Source: Microbacterium proteolyticum (GTDB taxonomy: Bacteria > Actinomycetota > Actinomycetes > Actinomycetales > Microbacteriaceae). Taken from it: 64,000 nucleotides of DNA. Location of the stretch: NCBI RefSeq assembly GCF_029639405.1, contig NZ_CP121274.1, forward strand, positions 1,798,001 to 1,862,000, written 5' to 3'. The notes under the pieces are model-generated. The model searched no databases. It saw only the letters and a list, made by a program, of their open reading frames with translations, and was not told the origin of the DNA. Positions 32,889-41,556 of the stretch are shown here, one piece after another. Within the stretch, counting starts at the first letter, position 1, and each line of letters opens with the position of its first letter. The translations under genes were made by a program, and so were the position numbers.

Positions 32889-33288
32889 GGCGGCGCAGCG
32901 TCGCGAGGCCTGCCGCACCGAGGATGCCGCCGAGGGTGTTCGCCGCGACGTCGACGGCGCTGGACGTCCGCCCGGGGAGGAACAGCCCCTGGGCGATCTC
33001 GGCCATCAGCGGCACGACCCAGGCCACGCCGAGGATGACGAGAGGTCGACGGGGCAGAACGGTGGCGAGGATCACCCCGAACGGAACCATCATCACGACG
33101 TTCAGGGTCGGGTCGATCCCGAACGGGAAGGCCACGGGGACGACGCGCAGGAGGGCGTCGTACAGCGGACCGGCCTGCGAGTCAATGTGCTGCGGCCAGA
33201 ACAGAACCGCCGCGAGGACGACGAGATAGACCGACGCCGAGACGGCCGCGAGGGTGCGGCCCCGGCCGCGCGGAGGTGCGGTGCGCAT
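32863..33288 (-). CDS. VanZ-family membrane protein
   Basis: A 141-residue membrane protein with four helices. The VanZ signature lies in ALLRVVPVAFPFGIDPTLNV and VVMMVPFGVILATVLPRR, then EIAQGLFLPGRTSSAVDVAA. VanZ-like proteins are named after a teicoplanin-resistance accessory protein, but most have no known role. A TACGGT box lies five bases before the ATG. Confidence 0.85.
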   Translation of the reverse strand: MRTAPPRGRGRTLAAVSASVYLVVLAAVLFWPQHIDSQAGPLYDALLRVVPVAFPFGIDPTLNVVMMVPFGVILATVLPRRPLVILGVAWVVPLMAEIAQGLFLPGRTSSAVDVAANTLGGILGAAGLATLRRLTRRRRPE

Positions 33289-33293
33289 GCTTC

Positions 33294-33299
33294 ACCGTA
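33294..33299 (-). promoter_or_regulatory. -10 box for VanZ-like transcript
   Basis: TACGGT on the minus strand, five bases before the ATG at 33288, consistent with a leaderless transcript. Confidence 0.4.
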
Positions 33300-33340
33300 C
33301 GAAGCCGCGCACGCGTCGCCCGCCGCGCGAGCGAGGGGGA

Positions 33341-33508
33341 TCAGAGGGTGATCGCGCCGCTCAACCCGGCCCCCGACGGGGCGTCGAGCGCGCGGCCCTC
33401 CTCGCTGTCGGCGCGGGCGATGATGCGGCCGAGGCCGATGCCCGCGGCGAGGGCCGCAACGATCCAAGTGACGATACCGACGACGATGGCGGTGACGACG
33501 AAGACCAT
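33341..33508 (-). CDS. Small membrane protein, 55 residues
   Basis: One strongly hydrophobic segment (about residues 2-28, VFVVTAIVVGIVTWIVAALA) followed by a short polar tail containing ARADSEEGRALD. AGGAGAAG lies just before the ATG and a TACAGT box (33558-33563) about 50 bases upstream, so it is a credible independent gene. No function is known. Confidence 0.65.
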   Translation of the reverse strand: MVFVVTAIVVGIVTWIVAALAAGIGLGRIIARADSEEGRALDAPSGAGLSGAITL

Positions 33509-33557
33509 GGGACTTCTCCTTTGGAGTCCGGTGGTGCACAACGGGTAGCTGATCGAC

Positions 33558-33563
33558 ACTGTA
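33558..33563 (-). promoter_or_regulatory. -10 box of the 55-residue membrane gene
   Basis: TACAGT on the minus strand; transcription would start about 43 bases before the ATG at 33508. Confidence 0.4.
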
Positions 33564-33617
33564 GCGGTCCCGCGCACGGGAAAGAGAGACTCCCGCCGCG
33601 TGGCGGAATGCGCTATG

Positions 33618-35624
33618 TCAGCCCCGACGCGTGAACGTCCGGCGGACCACCCTCAGCAGTCCCAGGAAGCCGAACAGGCCGATCACTGCGCCGAGGATCG
33701 CGAACAACGTGACCGATCCGCCGAGCACCGGTCCGCCGCCGGCGACGATCAGGACGACGGCGATCACGACCGCGGCGATCGAGACCAGGGTCGTCGCGAT
33801 CTCGGAGGTGATCCGGCTCAGGATGCCACTCGTGTCGGTGCCGTCGTCGGAGCGCAGCGTGATCCCGATGGAGCCGCGCTCGATGCCGGTGAGCAGGGCT
33901 TCCAGGCGCTGCGGCATCCGCTGCAGACGTGCGAGCGAGATGACCGCGCCGGCCTGGAGGTCGGTGGCCGCGCGGCTGAGCGAGAGCGAGCGTCGGAGCA
34001 GGGTGGGCATGAGGGGGAGTGCTCGGCCGACCATGTCGAAGTCATCGACGATCACGCGGAGACAGCCCTCCAGAGTGGCGAAACTGCGCAACGCGGATGC
34101 CAGCTCCCCGGGCAGGGCGATCCGGTGCTGCCGGATCACGTCGACGATGCGGGTGAAGATGGAGCCCTGCCCGCCGCTGCGCACGTGTTCCGCCGTGAGG
34201 ACGATCCCGACGTCGTGGCGGAAGGCATCCAGATCGACGTCGTCGGGGGCGTCGACGATGAGCAGGAGCGCGTCGGTGGCGGCCACGTCGTTCTCGCTGA
34301 GGGCCGCGAGGAGGAAGGCCGTCATGTGCTGACGGCGGCTGCGCTCGATGATGCCGACCGCGCCGAAGTCGATCAGCCCCAGCCTCCCGGTGTCGGTGAG
34401 GAGAACGTTGCCGGGGTGGAGATCGGCGTGGAAGACGCCGTACACCAGGATCTGCTCGATGACCGTCGACATGAGCACCTCGGCGAGCCGATCCCGCTCC
34501 TCGGCCGTCAGCGCCGCCAGGCGGTCCGCGGAGTCGCTGAGCGCGGTGCCGTCGACGAGTTCCATGGTGAGCACGCGCGTGCTCGAGGCCTCGGGGAACG
34601 CCCCGGGGATGGTGACGAGCCCGCGGCGTCCGGGCTCGGCGGCGTCGATGCGCTCTATCGTGGCGCGGATCATCTCCGTGTTCTGCGCCTCGACGCGATA
34701 GTCGAGTTCCTCCAAGAGCGTCGTGGTGAATCCGCGGGCGACGGATTCGATGTGCAGGTCGCGCCCGACGCGGGTGCGCTCCTGCGCGCGCTGGGCGAGG
34801 CGGCCGATGATGTCGGAATCCGCCTCCACCTGGGCGCGTGCGGCGGGGCGCTGGACCTTGACGACGACGCGACGGCCGTCGTGAAGCGTCGCCCGGTGCA
34901 CCTGGGCCACGGAGGCGGCCGCGAGGGGGTTCGGGTCGACGTCGGCGTAGATCTCGTCGATCGGGCGGCCGAGATCGCTCTCGATCACCTCGCGCACCGT
35001 CTCCCAGGGGAGGGTGGTCGCGCTCGTCTGCAGCGAGGCGAGGGCGCTCAGATACGGCTCCGGGATGAGGTCGCGGCGCGTGGAGAGCACCTGGCCGAGC
35101 TTGACGAAGCTCACCCCGGCGTCGTTGATCGTGGCGACGATGGCCCGGGCGCGTTCCTCCGAGGTGCTGAGCTGCTGCTCCACACGGGAATGGCCGCCGT
35201 GGAAGAGCCAGCCGACGCCGTGTCGCGACGCGATGGCGAGGATCTGGAGGTAGCGACGTGTGCGCTTGCGCTGCCGGAGACCGGCACGGATCACATCGAT
35301 CGGATTGGGCAGGGGTCGCGTCGGGAAGATGGCCTCGCTGGCGACGAGGGTGGCGACCCCGAGGGCGAACACCCAGCTGATGGACAGTGCGATGAGACCG
35401 AGGGCCAGCCAGACGTTCCCGCTGTCGGCGAGCGTCGAGCCCGCGGGGAGGTTCGTCTGCTCCAGCACCCATTCCGCGGCGGGAACACCGAGGAAGAACA
35501 CCAGGAGTCCGACGGCGATGCTGCGCGGCCACCCCACCGCCGTCCCGATGATCTGACGGGCCACGAACCCCACGAGGATCGCGCAGACGATCGCGACGAT
35601 GGCGATGAGCAGGGTGACGACCAC
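33618..35624 (-). CDS. AarF/UbiB-family atypical kinase
   Basis: A 668-residue ABC1/ADCK/UbiB protein. Two N-terminal helices (about residues 3-22, 30-95) and two C-terminal helices (about 605-660) flank the kinase-like domain. The family-specific K-x-G-Q motif is in FVKLGQVLSTRRD, the Ala-rich loop is NPLAAASVAQVH, the nucleotide Lys is in VVVKVQRP and the catalytic-loop region is HADLHPGNVLLTDTGRLGLIDFGAVG. UbiB proteins are ATPases that support quinone or lipid metabolism; actinobacterial substrates are unclear. The GTG start sits six bases after a TACGCT box. Confidence 0.9.
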   Translation of the reverse strand: MVVTLLIAIVAIVCAILVGFVARQIIGTAVGWPRSIAVGLLVFFLGVPAAEWVLEQTNLPAGSTLADSGNVWLALGLIALSISWVFALGVATLVASEAIFPTRPLPNPIDVIRAGLRQRKRTRRYLQILAIASRHGVGWLFHGGHSRVEQQLSTSEERARAIVATINDAGVSFVKLGQVLSTRRDLIPEPYLSALASLQTSATTLPWETVREVIESDLGRPIDEIYADVDPNPLAAASVAQVHRATLHDGRRVVVKVQRPAARAQVEADSDIIGRLAQRAQERTRVGRDLHIESVARGFTTTLLEELDYRVEAQNTEMIRATIERIDAAEPGRRGLVTIPGAFPEASSTRVLTMELVDGTALSDSADRLAALTAEERDRLAEVLMSTVIEQILVYGVFHADLHPGNVLLTDTGRLGLIDFGAVGIIERSRRQHMTAFLLAALSENDVAATDALLLIVDAPDDVDLDAFRHDVGIVLTAEHVRSGGQGSIFTRIVDVIRQHRIALPGELASALRSFATLEGCLRVIVDDFDMVGRALPLMPTLLRRSLSLSRAATDLQAGAVISLARLQRMPQRLEALLTGIERGSIGITLRSDDGTDTSGILSRITSEIATTLVSIAAVVIAVVLIVAGGGPVLGGSVTLFAILGAVIGLFGFLGLLRVVRRTFTRRG

Positions 35625-35630
35625 GGGGTC

Positions 35631-35636
35631 AGCGTA
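35631..35636 (-). promoter_or_regulatory. -10 box for leaderless UbiB-like transcript
   Basis: TACGCT on the minus strand, six bases before the GTG at 35624, within the gap after the zinc-ribbon gene. Confidence 0.5.
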
Positions 35637-35645
35637 ACCGTCGAC

Positions 35646-35828
35646 TCAGGAGATGCGGGCGAGCCCGCAACCCGAGCACACCCACACGGCCGCGGAACCT
35701 CGGCTCTCGGGCTCCATGCGGTGCAGGCATCCGGGGCACCGGGGAGGGAACCCGACGGCCGTGTCGTCGTCGTCGGCCCGCGTCTGAGGAGCAGAGGGGG
35801 CGGGGGGTGCGGCGGGAGGTGGGAACAT
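35646..35828 (-). CDS. Small zinc-ribbon protein
   Basis: A 60-residue protein with a disordered Pro/Ala N-terminus and a C-terminal zinc ribbon: CPGC (about residues 31-34) and CSGC (about 51-54). GAAGGG lies six bases before the ATG. A TAAAGAT box sits within the shared 12-mer ATGTAAAGATGT (35848-35859), found also before the response regulator gene. It precedes the UbiB gene by 21 bases. Confidence 0.7.
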   Translation of the reverse strand: MFPPPAAPPAPSAPQTRADDDDTAVGFPPRCPGCLHRMEPESRGSAAVWVCSGCGLARIS

Positions 35829-35847
35829 CGATGCCCTTCGGTCGAGG

Positions 35848-35859
35848 ACATCTTTACAT
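35848..35859 (-). promoter_or_regulatory. Promoter 12-mer shared with the response regulator gene
   Basis: ATGTAAAGATGT on the minus strand, 19 bases before the zinc-ribbon ATG. It is identical to 1723-1734 and includes a plausible -10 TAAAGAT. Confidence 0.5.
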
Positions 35860-35910
35860 GCGCATGCTCCGGCACGGGAGGGTCGTCCACAGGAGGCCGG
35901 CCGCGACGAC

Positions 35911-35946
35911 GAAGGGGGAGGGACGCCGTGCGTCCTCTCCCCCTTC
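35911..35946 (-). terminator. Terminator of the Asp23 operon
   Basis: A 15-bp stem with one bulge (GAAGGGGGAGGGACG against CGTCCTCTCCCCCTTC), 23 bases beyond the last gene of the envelope operon. Confidence 0.75.
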
Positions 35947-35969
35947 CGCGTGGCCGCGCGGTCCGTCCG

Positions 35970-36182
35970 TCAGCGACGGAATTCCCGCAGCGCCTTTTTG
36001 GCCTTCTTCTCGGCCCGGGCGGCGGCCTTGCGTCGACGTCGGCGTGCGCGCGGGTCGTCCCACAGGCGCACGATCTGATGGCCGACCGACTCGCGGTTCT
36101 TGACTTCGACACGGCCGGTCCGCGTCCCGATCACGTAGGCGATCAGGACGAGGGCACCGATGATGATGATCCGGTTGCGCAT
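35970..36182 (-). CDS. Small membrane-anchored basic protein, end of Asp23 operon
   Basis: A 70-residue protein: one N-terminal helix (IIIIGALVLIAYVIG, about residues 5-19), then a highly basic C-terminal half full of Arg, Lys and Ala (RRRRRKAAARAEKKAKKAL). GGGGATG precedes the ATG. It lies 11 bases after the AmaP-like gene and is the last gene before a terminator. The basic tail might contact nucleic acid or acidic lipid; that is a guess. Confidence 0.7.
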   Translation of the reverse strand: MRNRIIIIGALVLIAYVIGTRTGRVEVKNRESVGHQIVRLWDDPRARRRRRKAAARAEKKAKKALREFRR

Positions 36183-36193
36183 GGCATCCCCTT

Positions 36194-36781
36194 CTAGTTC
36201 AGGCGCTTCTGGTCGTGCGCGAGCTTCGCGCGGAGACTCGAATGCACCGAGATGAACGTGCGGAACTGCTGACCGGTCAGGGTCGCGAGATTCGTCACGA
36301 GGGTGTCGACGTCCTCGGCGATCTGACGGGGCGACGTGTTCTGGCGCGGCGTGATGCTCACGTGCAGCACCGTCTCCTTGCGCACCTCGTTCGAGGAGAT
36401 GCGCGAGGCGAGGATCTCGTCGCGCTCGTCGAGCGAGTTCTTCAGAGCCGCCGAGGCGAAGTCGTCGGTCACGATGATGCGACCCGCTTCGCTCTCGGAG
36501 CCGATGGACTGCAGCGGCACGCGGTGCTTTCCGCGCACGGCGCCCACGGCGACGAGCACCAGCACGATCACGACGACGGCGAGCACGGCGATCGCCCCGA
36601 TGTCCAGCGACGGCTGACCGATCCCCTCGGTCCATCCGCGGACACCGTCGGCGGTCCGCGTCCACACGTCGGCGGCGCCCGGGAGGGCGGCCACGACGAT
36701 CAGCAGACCGCCCAGAGCCAGGAGGACCAGCGCGACGATGAGAAGCAGGATGCGGTTGAGTGCGCGATTGGTGTTCCTCAT
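36194..36781 (-). CDS. AmaP-like Asp23 membrane anchor
   Basis: A 195-residue protein with two helices (about residues 10-32 and 61-82) joined by a short loop, and a cytoplasmic domain with RIIVTDDFASAAL and ETVLHVSITPRQNTSPRQIA. Layout and operon position match alkaline-shock membrane anchor protein AmaP, which tethers Asp23 to the membrane. It overlaps the upstream gene by four bases. Confidence 0.75.
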   Translation of the reverse strand: MRNTNRALNRILLLIVALVLLALGGLLIVVAALPGAADVWTRTADGVRGWTEGIGQPSLDIGAIAVLAVVVIVLVLVAVGAVRGKHRVPLQSIGSESEAGRIIVTDDFASAALKNSLDERDEILASRISSNEVRKETVLHVSITPRQNTSPRQIAEDVDTLVTNLATLTGQQFRTFISVHSSLRAKLAHDQKRLN

Positions 36782-37368
36782 CGGAGATCCTCCTTCCCCG
36801 CGTCGAGCGGGCGCTCGACACGGACGTGCGTCCGCACGGACGGGGTGAGACGGTACGACGCGACCTCCTCGTCGACGATGGCTCGAAGACCGTCGATGTC
36901 GACCGGGATCCCGAGCGGCGGGCGCACGGTCACGTCCACGCTGCGGTGGGCGACGCCCACCACCACGTTCTCGCGGGCGATCCCGGACTCGAGGCTCACG
37001 TGCTGGGCGATCGAGGAGGCCACCACGCCGTTGTCGACGACGACCGCGCGCTCTCCCCAGGTCATCTCGTGGCGGGAAAGCCGGCCCGGGGCCACGGCGA
37101 TCACGAGCACGATCAGCCCGATCACGGCGATCGCCGCGCCGATGGCGATGAGCGCCGCGGGGACGACGGCCGTGGGGAGCGCGGCGAGAGCGTCGAAAGC
37201 GGCACCGGGAGCCACCAGCAGCGGCGGCCGGCCGGCGAGCGACAGCCCGATCTCGACAGCGGCGTACACCGCGGCCAGGATGAGCAGGATCACGACGACG
37301 AGCATCGCTCCGGTGCGGGGCGAGTGCGTCTCGCGACGCACGACGGTACGCAGAACGGAGTCGGTCAT
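36778..37368 (-). CDS. DUF6286-type membrane protein of the Asp23 cluster
   Basis: A 196-residue protein with two helices (about residues 22-44 and 70-93) and a C-terminal cytoplasmic domain (VVVDNGVVASSIAQHVSLES, then VDVTVRPPLGIPVD) resembling half of an Asp23 fold. Proteins of this kind sit in actinobacterial Asp23 operons and are probably anchors or regulators. Both ends overlap neighbours by four bases (ATGA). Confidence 0.72.
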   Translation of the reverse strand: MTDSVLRTVVRRETHSPRTGAMLVVVILLILAAVYAAVEIGLSLAGRPPLLVAPGAAFDALAALPTAVVPAALIAIGAAIAVIGLIVLVIAVAPGRLSRHEMTWGERAVVVDNGVVASSIAQHVSLESGIARENVVVGVAHRSVDVTVRPPLGIPVDIDGLRAIVDEEVASYRLTPSVRTHVRVERPLDAGKEDLR

Positions 37369-37754
37369 CTCACCCTCCTTCTCTTCGGGGTGGTCGCCCC
37401 GGCGATGGTCAGGTCCACGCGCGACACCTTGCGCCCGAACAGACGGGTGAGGCGGTCGTGGAGATCGTGCTGGATGCCGCGAGCCGCTTCCAGTACGGGG
37501 GTGGCGGCCCGCACCGCCTCGGTGTCGTCGAGGCGGGGGACGGGGAAGGGAGCCTGGACGCGGACCACGACGGTGTCGCGCGAGGCGGCGATGTCGACCG
37601 ACACGTCCGCACGGTCGACGCCGATGGCTTCGGCGGCGGCCTGCTCGGCCGCTTTGCGGAAGACGCGGTCGGCCACGTCCACGCGGCCGTGGGTCTGCAC
37701 GCTGACCCCGCCCCCCGGGGCGGCGGTGGCCACCCCGGGAAGCGCGGTGGTCAC
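37365..37754 (-). CDS. Asp23/Gls24-related protein, second copy
   Basis: A 129-residue soluble protein with the alternating strand/helix pattern of Asp23: DRVFRKAAEQAAAEAIGVDR, then VSVDIAASRDTVVVRVQ and a final VSRVDLTIAG. It is more divergent than the first copy at 37936. The GTG start overlaps the preceding stop by four bases and has GGAG seven bases upstream. It likely co-assembles with the main Asp23 protein at the membrane. Confidence 0.7.
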   Translation of the reverse strand: MTTALPGVATAAPGGGVSVQTHGRVDVADRVFRKAAEQAAAEAIGVDRADVSVDIAASRDTVVVRVQAPFPVPRLDDTEAVRAATPVLEAARGIQHDLHDRLTRLFGRKVSRVDLTIAGATTPKRRRVR

Positions 37755-37939
37755 GATGTGCTCCGACCCGAGAATGCGTTGGCGATGCTGCGGATGTCGA
37801 TCTCGCCCGAGACGATCCGACCGACGACCGCGCCGATCGCCATGAACAGGGCGACCAGGAGGAAGCCCCAGAACCCGAAGATGAGTGCGGCGGCGGCCAA
37901 GATCAGGCCGACGAGGGCACCGGTGATGGTCGGGTTCAT
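37751..37939 (-). CDS. DUF2273-like small membrane protein
   Basis: A 62-residue protein with two closely packed helices (about residues 5-20 and 23-44) followed by GRIVSGEIDIRSIANAFSGR. DUF2273 proteins are regular members of Asp23/AmaP operons. It overlaps both neighbours by four bases. Confidence 0.78.
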   Translation of the reverse strand: MNPTITGALVGLILAAAALIFGFWGFLLVALFMAIGAVVGRIVSGEIDIRSIANAFSGRSTS

Positions 37940-38409
37940 GACACGCGCGAGGGGGTCGAGTCGTCGTCATCGTCACCCGGGATGTGGATGTCGTTGACGT
38001 CGACGTTCACCTCGACGACCTCGAGGCCGACGAGACGGCTGATGGCACCGGCGACGCGCGCGCGCACCTGGTCGGCCACCTCCTGGATCGGAGCGGGGTA
38101 CTCGACCACGATGGTGAGGTCGGCGGCCGCCTGGGTCTCGCCCACCTCGACCTTGACGCCCTGCGTCAGGTCGGTGGCGTTGATCGCGTCGCGGATCGCG
38201 CCGAAGGCGCGCGCTCCGCCACCGCCGAGGGCGTAGACGCCGGTGACCTCTCGCGCCGCGATGCCGGCGACCTTGGCCACGACGGAGTCGGCGATGGTGG
38301 TCTTGCCGGCGGTGTCGGCGGCGAGGTTCGCGGAGCCGGCGGATGCGCGGTCCACGCGCGAGCCCTGGGGCGCGGCGGTGGGGGCCGCGGGCTTTTCTTC
38401 GATAGCCAT
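37936..38409 (-). CDS. Asp23/Gls24-family envelope stress protein
   Basis: A 157-residue soluble protein, first gene of the operon. After an Ala-rich disordered N-terminus the Asp23 domain runs from about 37 to 148: TTIADSVVAKVAGIAAREV, GVYALGGG, VKVEVGETQAAADLTIVVEY and VNVDVNDIHIPGDDDD. Asp23 forms a membrane-associated layer through AmaP and responds to envelope stress. AAGGA lies before the ATG. All five downstream genes overlap or nearly abut, so they form one transcript. The 134-bp region upstream lacks an obvious sigma-B-type promoter. Confidence 0.85.
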   Translation of the reverse strand: MAIEEKPAAPTAAPQGSRVDRASAGSANLAADTAGKTTIADSVVAKVAGIAAREVTGVYALGGGGARAFGAIRDAINATDLTQGVKVEVGETQAAADLTIVVEYPAPIQEVADQVRARVAGAISRLVGLEVVEVNVDVNDIHIPGDDDDDSTPSRVS

Positions 38410-38543
38410 CGGAGTGTCCTTCCTGTACGTCCTGGCCGGGGCGGTCATCCCGTGCCAGCTGTGTTCGCTTACTGGTGAGACGTATGCGGAAGGGGTTTCG
38501 TCACGCCGCGGCCCCCACTTTCTCCGGATGCGTGCGGCCACGG

Positions 38544-40103
38544 TCACACGGGGGTCGCGAACTCCCGGATCGTGAGGCCCGAGAACTGCGCGGCACCGCC
38601 GTCGGTGTACAGCGAGATCCCGGTGTCGCCGTCGAGGAAATGCACCCGCTGCGAGAGCACGGTGTGCCCGGCGTTGACGAAGACCTCCACGCTCTGGCGA
38701 TCGACGAAGATGCGCAGGTGCACGGACCTGGCCGCGGGGTCGATGGGCGCGGCCGCGCGGGTGTACGGCGCGAGAGCGTATCCGGCACGGTCGGACGGCC
38801 CCCGGTCGACGTAGAGGTCGGATCCGTACTTGCCGATGTTCGTGTGGCGGGACCCGTCGGCCGACCGGCCGACCGAGACGCCGACGTTGACCGCATCGGT
38901 CCAGGCGATGTCCACCTCGAGCTCGTAGGCACGCCCCGTCCAGGGGAGCACCGCACTGCCGTTCACCGTCCGGTCCGGCAGGGTCACCGTCGAGGTCGCG
39001 CGACCCGCCAGGGCGGAGATCGGTGCGCTGAGCAGGCTGTACCACCCGCCGGGCTGCTTCTCCAGGCGCAGCTCGCGCACGATCGAGTTCTGGCCGTTGT
39101 AGCCGTCGGAGACGTCGGTGGGGACGTCACGCGCGGCGTACTTCCAGTTGTTCATCCACCCGATCGCCAGCCGTCGGGTGTCGGGCGCCTCGATGCTCGG
39201 CCACGTCACCGCCCCGTACCAGTCCCAGCCCCAGTCCAGCCACTGCGGGGTCGGGTCGTCGGCGACGAAGTGCGTGCCGTTCCACGTTCCCATCCAGTAC
39301 GCGTAGGTCATCGGGAGCCCGACCGTGTAGGCATCCATGCTCGCCCCCAGCACCCAGTGCCGGGTGCCGTCGTCGGCGGTCATCTGGAACAGATCGGGGC
39401 ATTCGATCCCACCGAGCTGCGGGTTCGGGTAGTCGAAGTTGCTGCGCCACGTCCACTGCCGGAGGTTCGACGAGGTGTAGAAACCCGCGTAGCGGGCACG
39501 GCCGAGAGCCATGACCCATTCACCGCGCGACGCGTCCCAGTGCACCTTCGGGTCGCGGCACCACTCGGCGTTGTCGATCTCGGCCGGGGTCTGGGCGGCG
39601 CGACCATCCGTGTTGACGAGGACGGGGTCGGGGAGCATCGTGAAGCTGAACCCGCCGTCGGTCGACCAGTAGAGATACTGCTCCTGGTATTTCCGGATGC
39701 CGTCGGTGGGACGGGTCGCGAGCGCGATGACCGCTCCCGCGCCGAATCCCGCGGTGTTCGCCTCGTCGACCACGAGGCACCCCGACCACACGGGGACCCC
39801 GTTCGTCAGCGGCATGACGGTGCCGTGGTGGACGAAGCTCACGCCGTCGGTGGTGGCGTGATCCCACCCGCCGGGACCGTTGTTGACGTCGGAATGGAGG
39901 TAGTACAGCTGGTACTGCCCGCCCGAGACGATCGGGCGCTGCGGATCGCACAGCCAGGCCGTCGGCGGGGTCATGTGGTAAATCGCGCGTTGCGACGGCG
40001 GGGTGGCGCGGGCGGCCACGGGAGCCGCGGACGCCAGGGCGAGGCCGAAGGCCCCGGCTCCGGCGCCCTGCAGCAGGGTGCGGCGGGAGATCTCGAACGG
40101 CAT
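38544..40103 (-). CDS. Secreted GH32 fructan hydrolase with Tat signal
   Basis: A 519-residue GH32 enzyme that would release fructose or fructo-oligosaccharides from levan or inulin outside the cell. A twin-arginine signal (SRRTLLQGAGAGAFGLA) ends near residue 32. The five-blade propeller carries the nucleophile motif as WLCDPQRP (D53; usually WMNDPNG), then CRDPK as the RDP motif and ECPDLF with the acid/base Glu. A C-terminal beta-sandwich begins near residue 370. ATG 40103 was chosen over the GTG at 40112 because GAGGAA needs spacing. It is last in the fructan operon, separated from the previous gene by a small hairpin. Confidence 0.9.
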   Translation of the reverse strand: MPFEISRRTLLQGAGAGAFGLALASAAPVAARATPPSQRAIYHMTPPTAWLCDPQRPIVSGGQYQLYYLHSDVNNGPGGWDHATTDGVSFVHHGTVMPLTNGVPVWSGCLVVDEANTAGFGAGAVIALATRPTDGIRKYQEQYLYWSTDGGFSFTMLPDPVLVNTDGRAAQTPAEIDNAEWCRDPKVHWDASRGEWVMALGRARYAGFYTSSNLRQWTWRSNFDYPNPQLGGIECPDLFQMTADDGTRHWVLGASMDAYTVGLPMTYAYWMGTWNGTHFVADDPTPQWLDWGWDWYGAVTWPSIEAPDTRRLAIGWMNNWKYAARDVPTDVSDGYNGQNSIVRELRLEKQPGGWYSLLSAPISALAGRATSTVTLPDRTVNGSAVLPWTGRAYELEVDIAWTDAVNVGVSVGRSADGSRHTNIGKYGSDLYVDRGPSDRAGYALAPYTRAAAPIDPAARSVHLRIFVDRQSVEVFVNAGHTVLSQRVHFLDGDTGISLYTDGGAAQFSGLTIREFATPV

Positions 40104-40143
40104 GATGCTCACTTCCTCGTGATCGGCGGGCGCGACGATGCAC

Positions 40144-40161
40144 CCGCCGGGTGTCCGGCGG
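40144..40161 (-). terminator. Internal hairpin between two GH32 genes
   Basis: CCGCCGG and CCGGCGG form a 7-bp stem with a four-base loop in the 73-bp gap between the GH32 genes. With no T-tract it may be a partial terminator or an RNA-stability element that tunes the last gene. Confidence 0.35.
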
Positions 40162-40176
40162 TTCGGTTGTGGTGGG

Positions 40177-41556
40177 TCAGGCGGCCGCCGGAACTGCCCG
40201 ACCTTCCTGCGCGTTGTCGAGCCCGACGATGCGCACGGCGGGAGCCTCCGCCCCCTCGGAGGTGGCGCGGACGGCCACGTGTCCCGCGCCGAGGGTCACC
40301 AGGTGCGAGAGCACGGTGGCGCCCCGGTCGGCGAAGACCTCCAGGAGGGGGCCGTCCAGCACGATCGTGAACACCGCCACGCCCGCTTCGAGCAGCGGGG
40401 CGACGCGCGCGCCGGCGAAGTCCGGGTGCAACGTCTGCGCGGCTTCGCCCGTGCGCGACACGGTGAGGGTGCGAGCGGTCGGGTCGTGCACGATCTCGAC
40501 CGCGGCATCCGCTTCGCCGTCGAGCCGGATGCGCAGGATGCCGGTGTCCGCGGGGTCGCGACGGATCTCGATGAGCGCGTGGGGATCGATACCGGCCTCC
40601 GGCAGGGGCGTCGCGTCCGGGGCTGCGGGGAGGACCGGGTGCTGCACGAGCCGTAGCGCGCCCGCGATGCGGCGCAGCCCCAACGTGCGCGGCAGCGACA
40701 TCGCGCCGCGCCACGGAGCGGTCGGCACGGCGTGCGCGTAGCGCCAGTTGTTCATCCAGGCGAGCATCACCGCCGCGCCGCCGGGGGCGTCGTGGAAGGT
40801 GACGCCGGCGTAGAAGTCCCGGCCGTGGTCGACGGGGAGGAGGACGTCCTCGTCGGCGCGGAACACGTCGCCGACGAGGTCGCCGACGACGTAGTGCATC
40901 GCCGACCCGGCCGGGTCGGGCGCGTCGCCCACGGGGTTCGTGCTCAGCAGCAGCACCCAGGCGGCGGCATCTGATCCCTCGACCGGGAGCCGCACGAGAT
41001 CCGGGCATTCCCACACGACCCCGGTCGGGCCGAGCGGGCCGAACGACCCCGTCTCGCGCCACGATTCCAGGTCGTCGGAGGCGTAGAACACGACGCGCCG
41101 TTCCACCGCCTCGACCGCGAGCATCAGCCAGCCGCCGCCCGGGAGCGCGACGACCTTCGGGTCGCGGAAGTCGGAGCTGTCGCGGTCGAGCACCGGGTTG
41201 GCGGCATCCGGGGTCCAGGTGAGGCCGCCGTCGAGACTGGTCGCGCGAGACTGGGCCTGGATGCCGTGGGCGTAGGCGCTCGTGTAGAACGCCGTCAGGG
41301 CGTCGCCGGGGCCGGCCACGACCGATCCCGAGAAGATCTGCTCGCCGGGGCGATGGGCGAGGGCGACGGGATGCTCCTCCCAGTGCAGGAGGTCGGGGCT
41401 GGACGCGTGGCCCCAGCTCATGTTGCCCCAGTCGTTGCCCGCGGGGTTGTACTGGAAGAACGCGTGCCACCGGCCGCCGGTGTGCACGAGGCCGTTGGGG
41501 TCGTTCATCCAGTTGCGCGCGGGCGCGAGGTGGAAGCGCGGGCGGGGCAGGCTCAC
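40177..41556 (-). CDS. Cytosolic GH32 beta-fructosidase
   Basis: A 459-residue GH32 enzyme without a signal peptide, likely splitting imported fructo-oligosaccharides or sucrose. Motifs are canonical: NWMNDPNG with nucleophile D19, QIFSGS, DFRDPK and WECPDL. The C-terminal sandwich (from about 320) holds LLEVFADRGATVLSH. The GTG start overlaps the LacI stop (GTGA), so the two are coupled. Its position inside the ABC-transporter operon supports intracellular processing of the transported sugar. Confidence 0.92.
   Translation of the reverse strand: MSLPRPRFHLAPARNWMNDPNGLVHTGGRWHAFFQYNPAGNDWGNMSWGHASSPDLLHWEEHPVALAHRPGEQIFSGSVVAGPGDALTAFYTSAYAHGIQAQSRATSLDGGLTWTPDAANPVLDRDSSDFRDPKVVALPGGGWLMLAVEAVERRVVFYASDDLESWRETGSFGPLGPTGVVWECPDLVRLPVEGSDAAAWVLLLSTNPVGDAPDPAGSAMHYVVGDLVGDVFRADEDVLLPVDHGRDFYAGVTFHDAPGGAAVMLAWMNNWRYAHAVPTAPWRGAMSLPRTLGLRRIAGALRLVQHPVLPAAPDATPLPEAGIDPHALIEIRRDPADTGILRIRLDGEADAAVEIVHDPTARTLTVSRTGEAAQTLHPDFAGARVAPLLEAGVAVFTIVLDGPLLEVFADRGATVLSHLVTLGAGHVAVRATSEGAEAPAVRIVGLDNAQEGRAVPAAA

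Noticed and set aside
33600-36197. A long plus-strand open frame of about 865 codons
   Set aside because: It is antisense to the UbiB-like gene, has no family features and is a GC-bias shadow.
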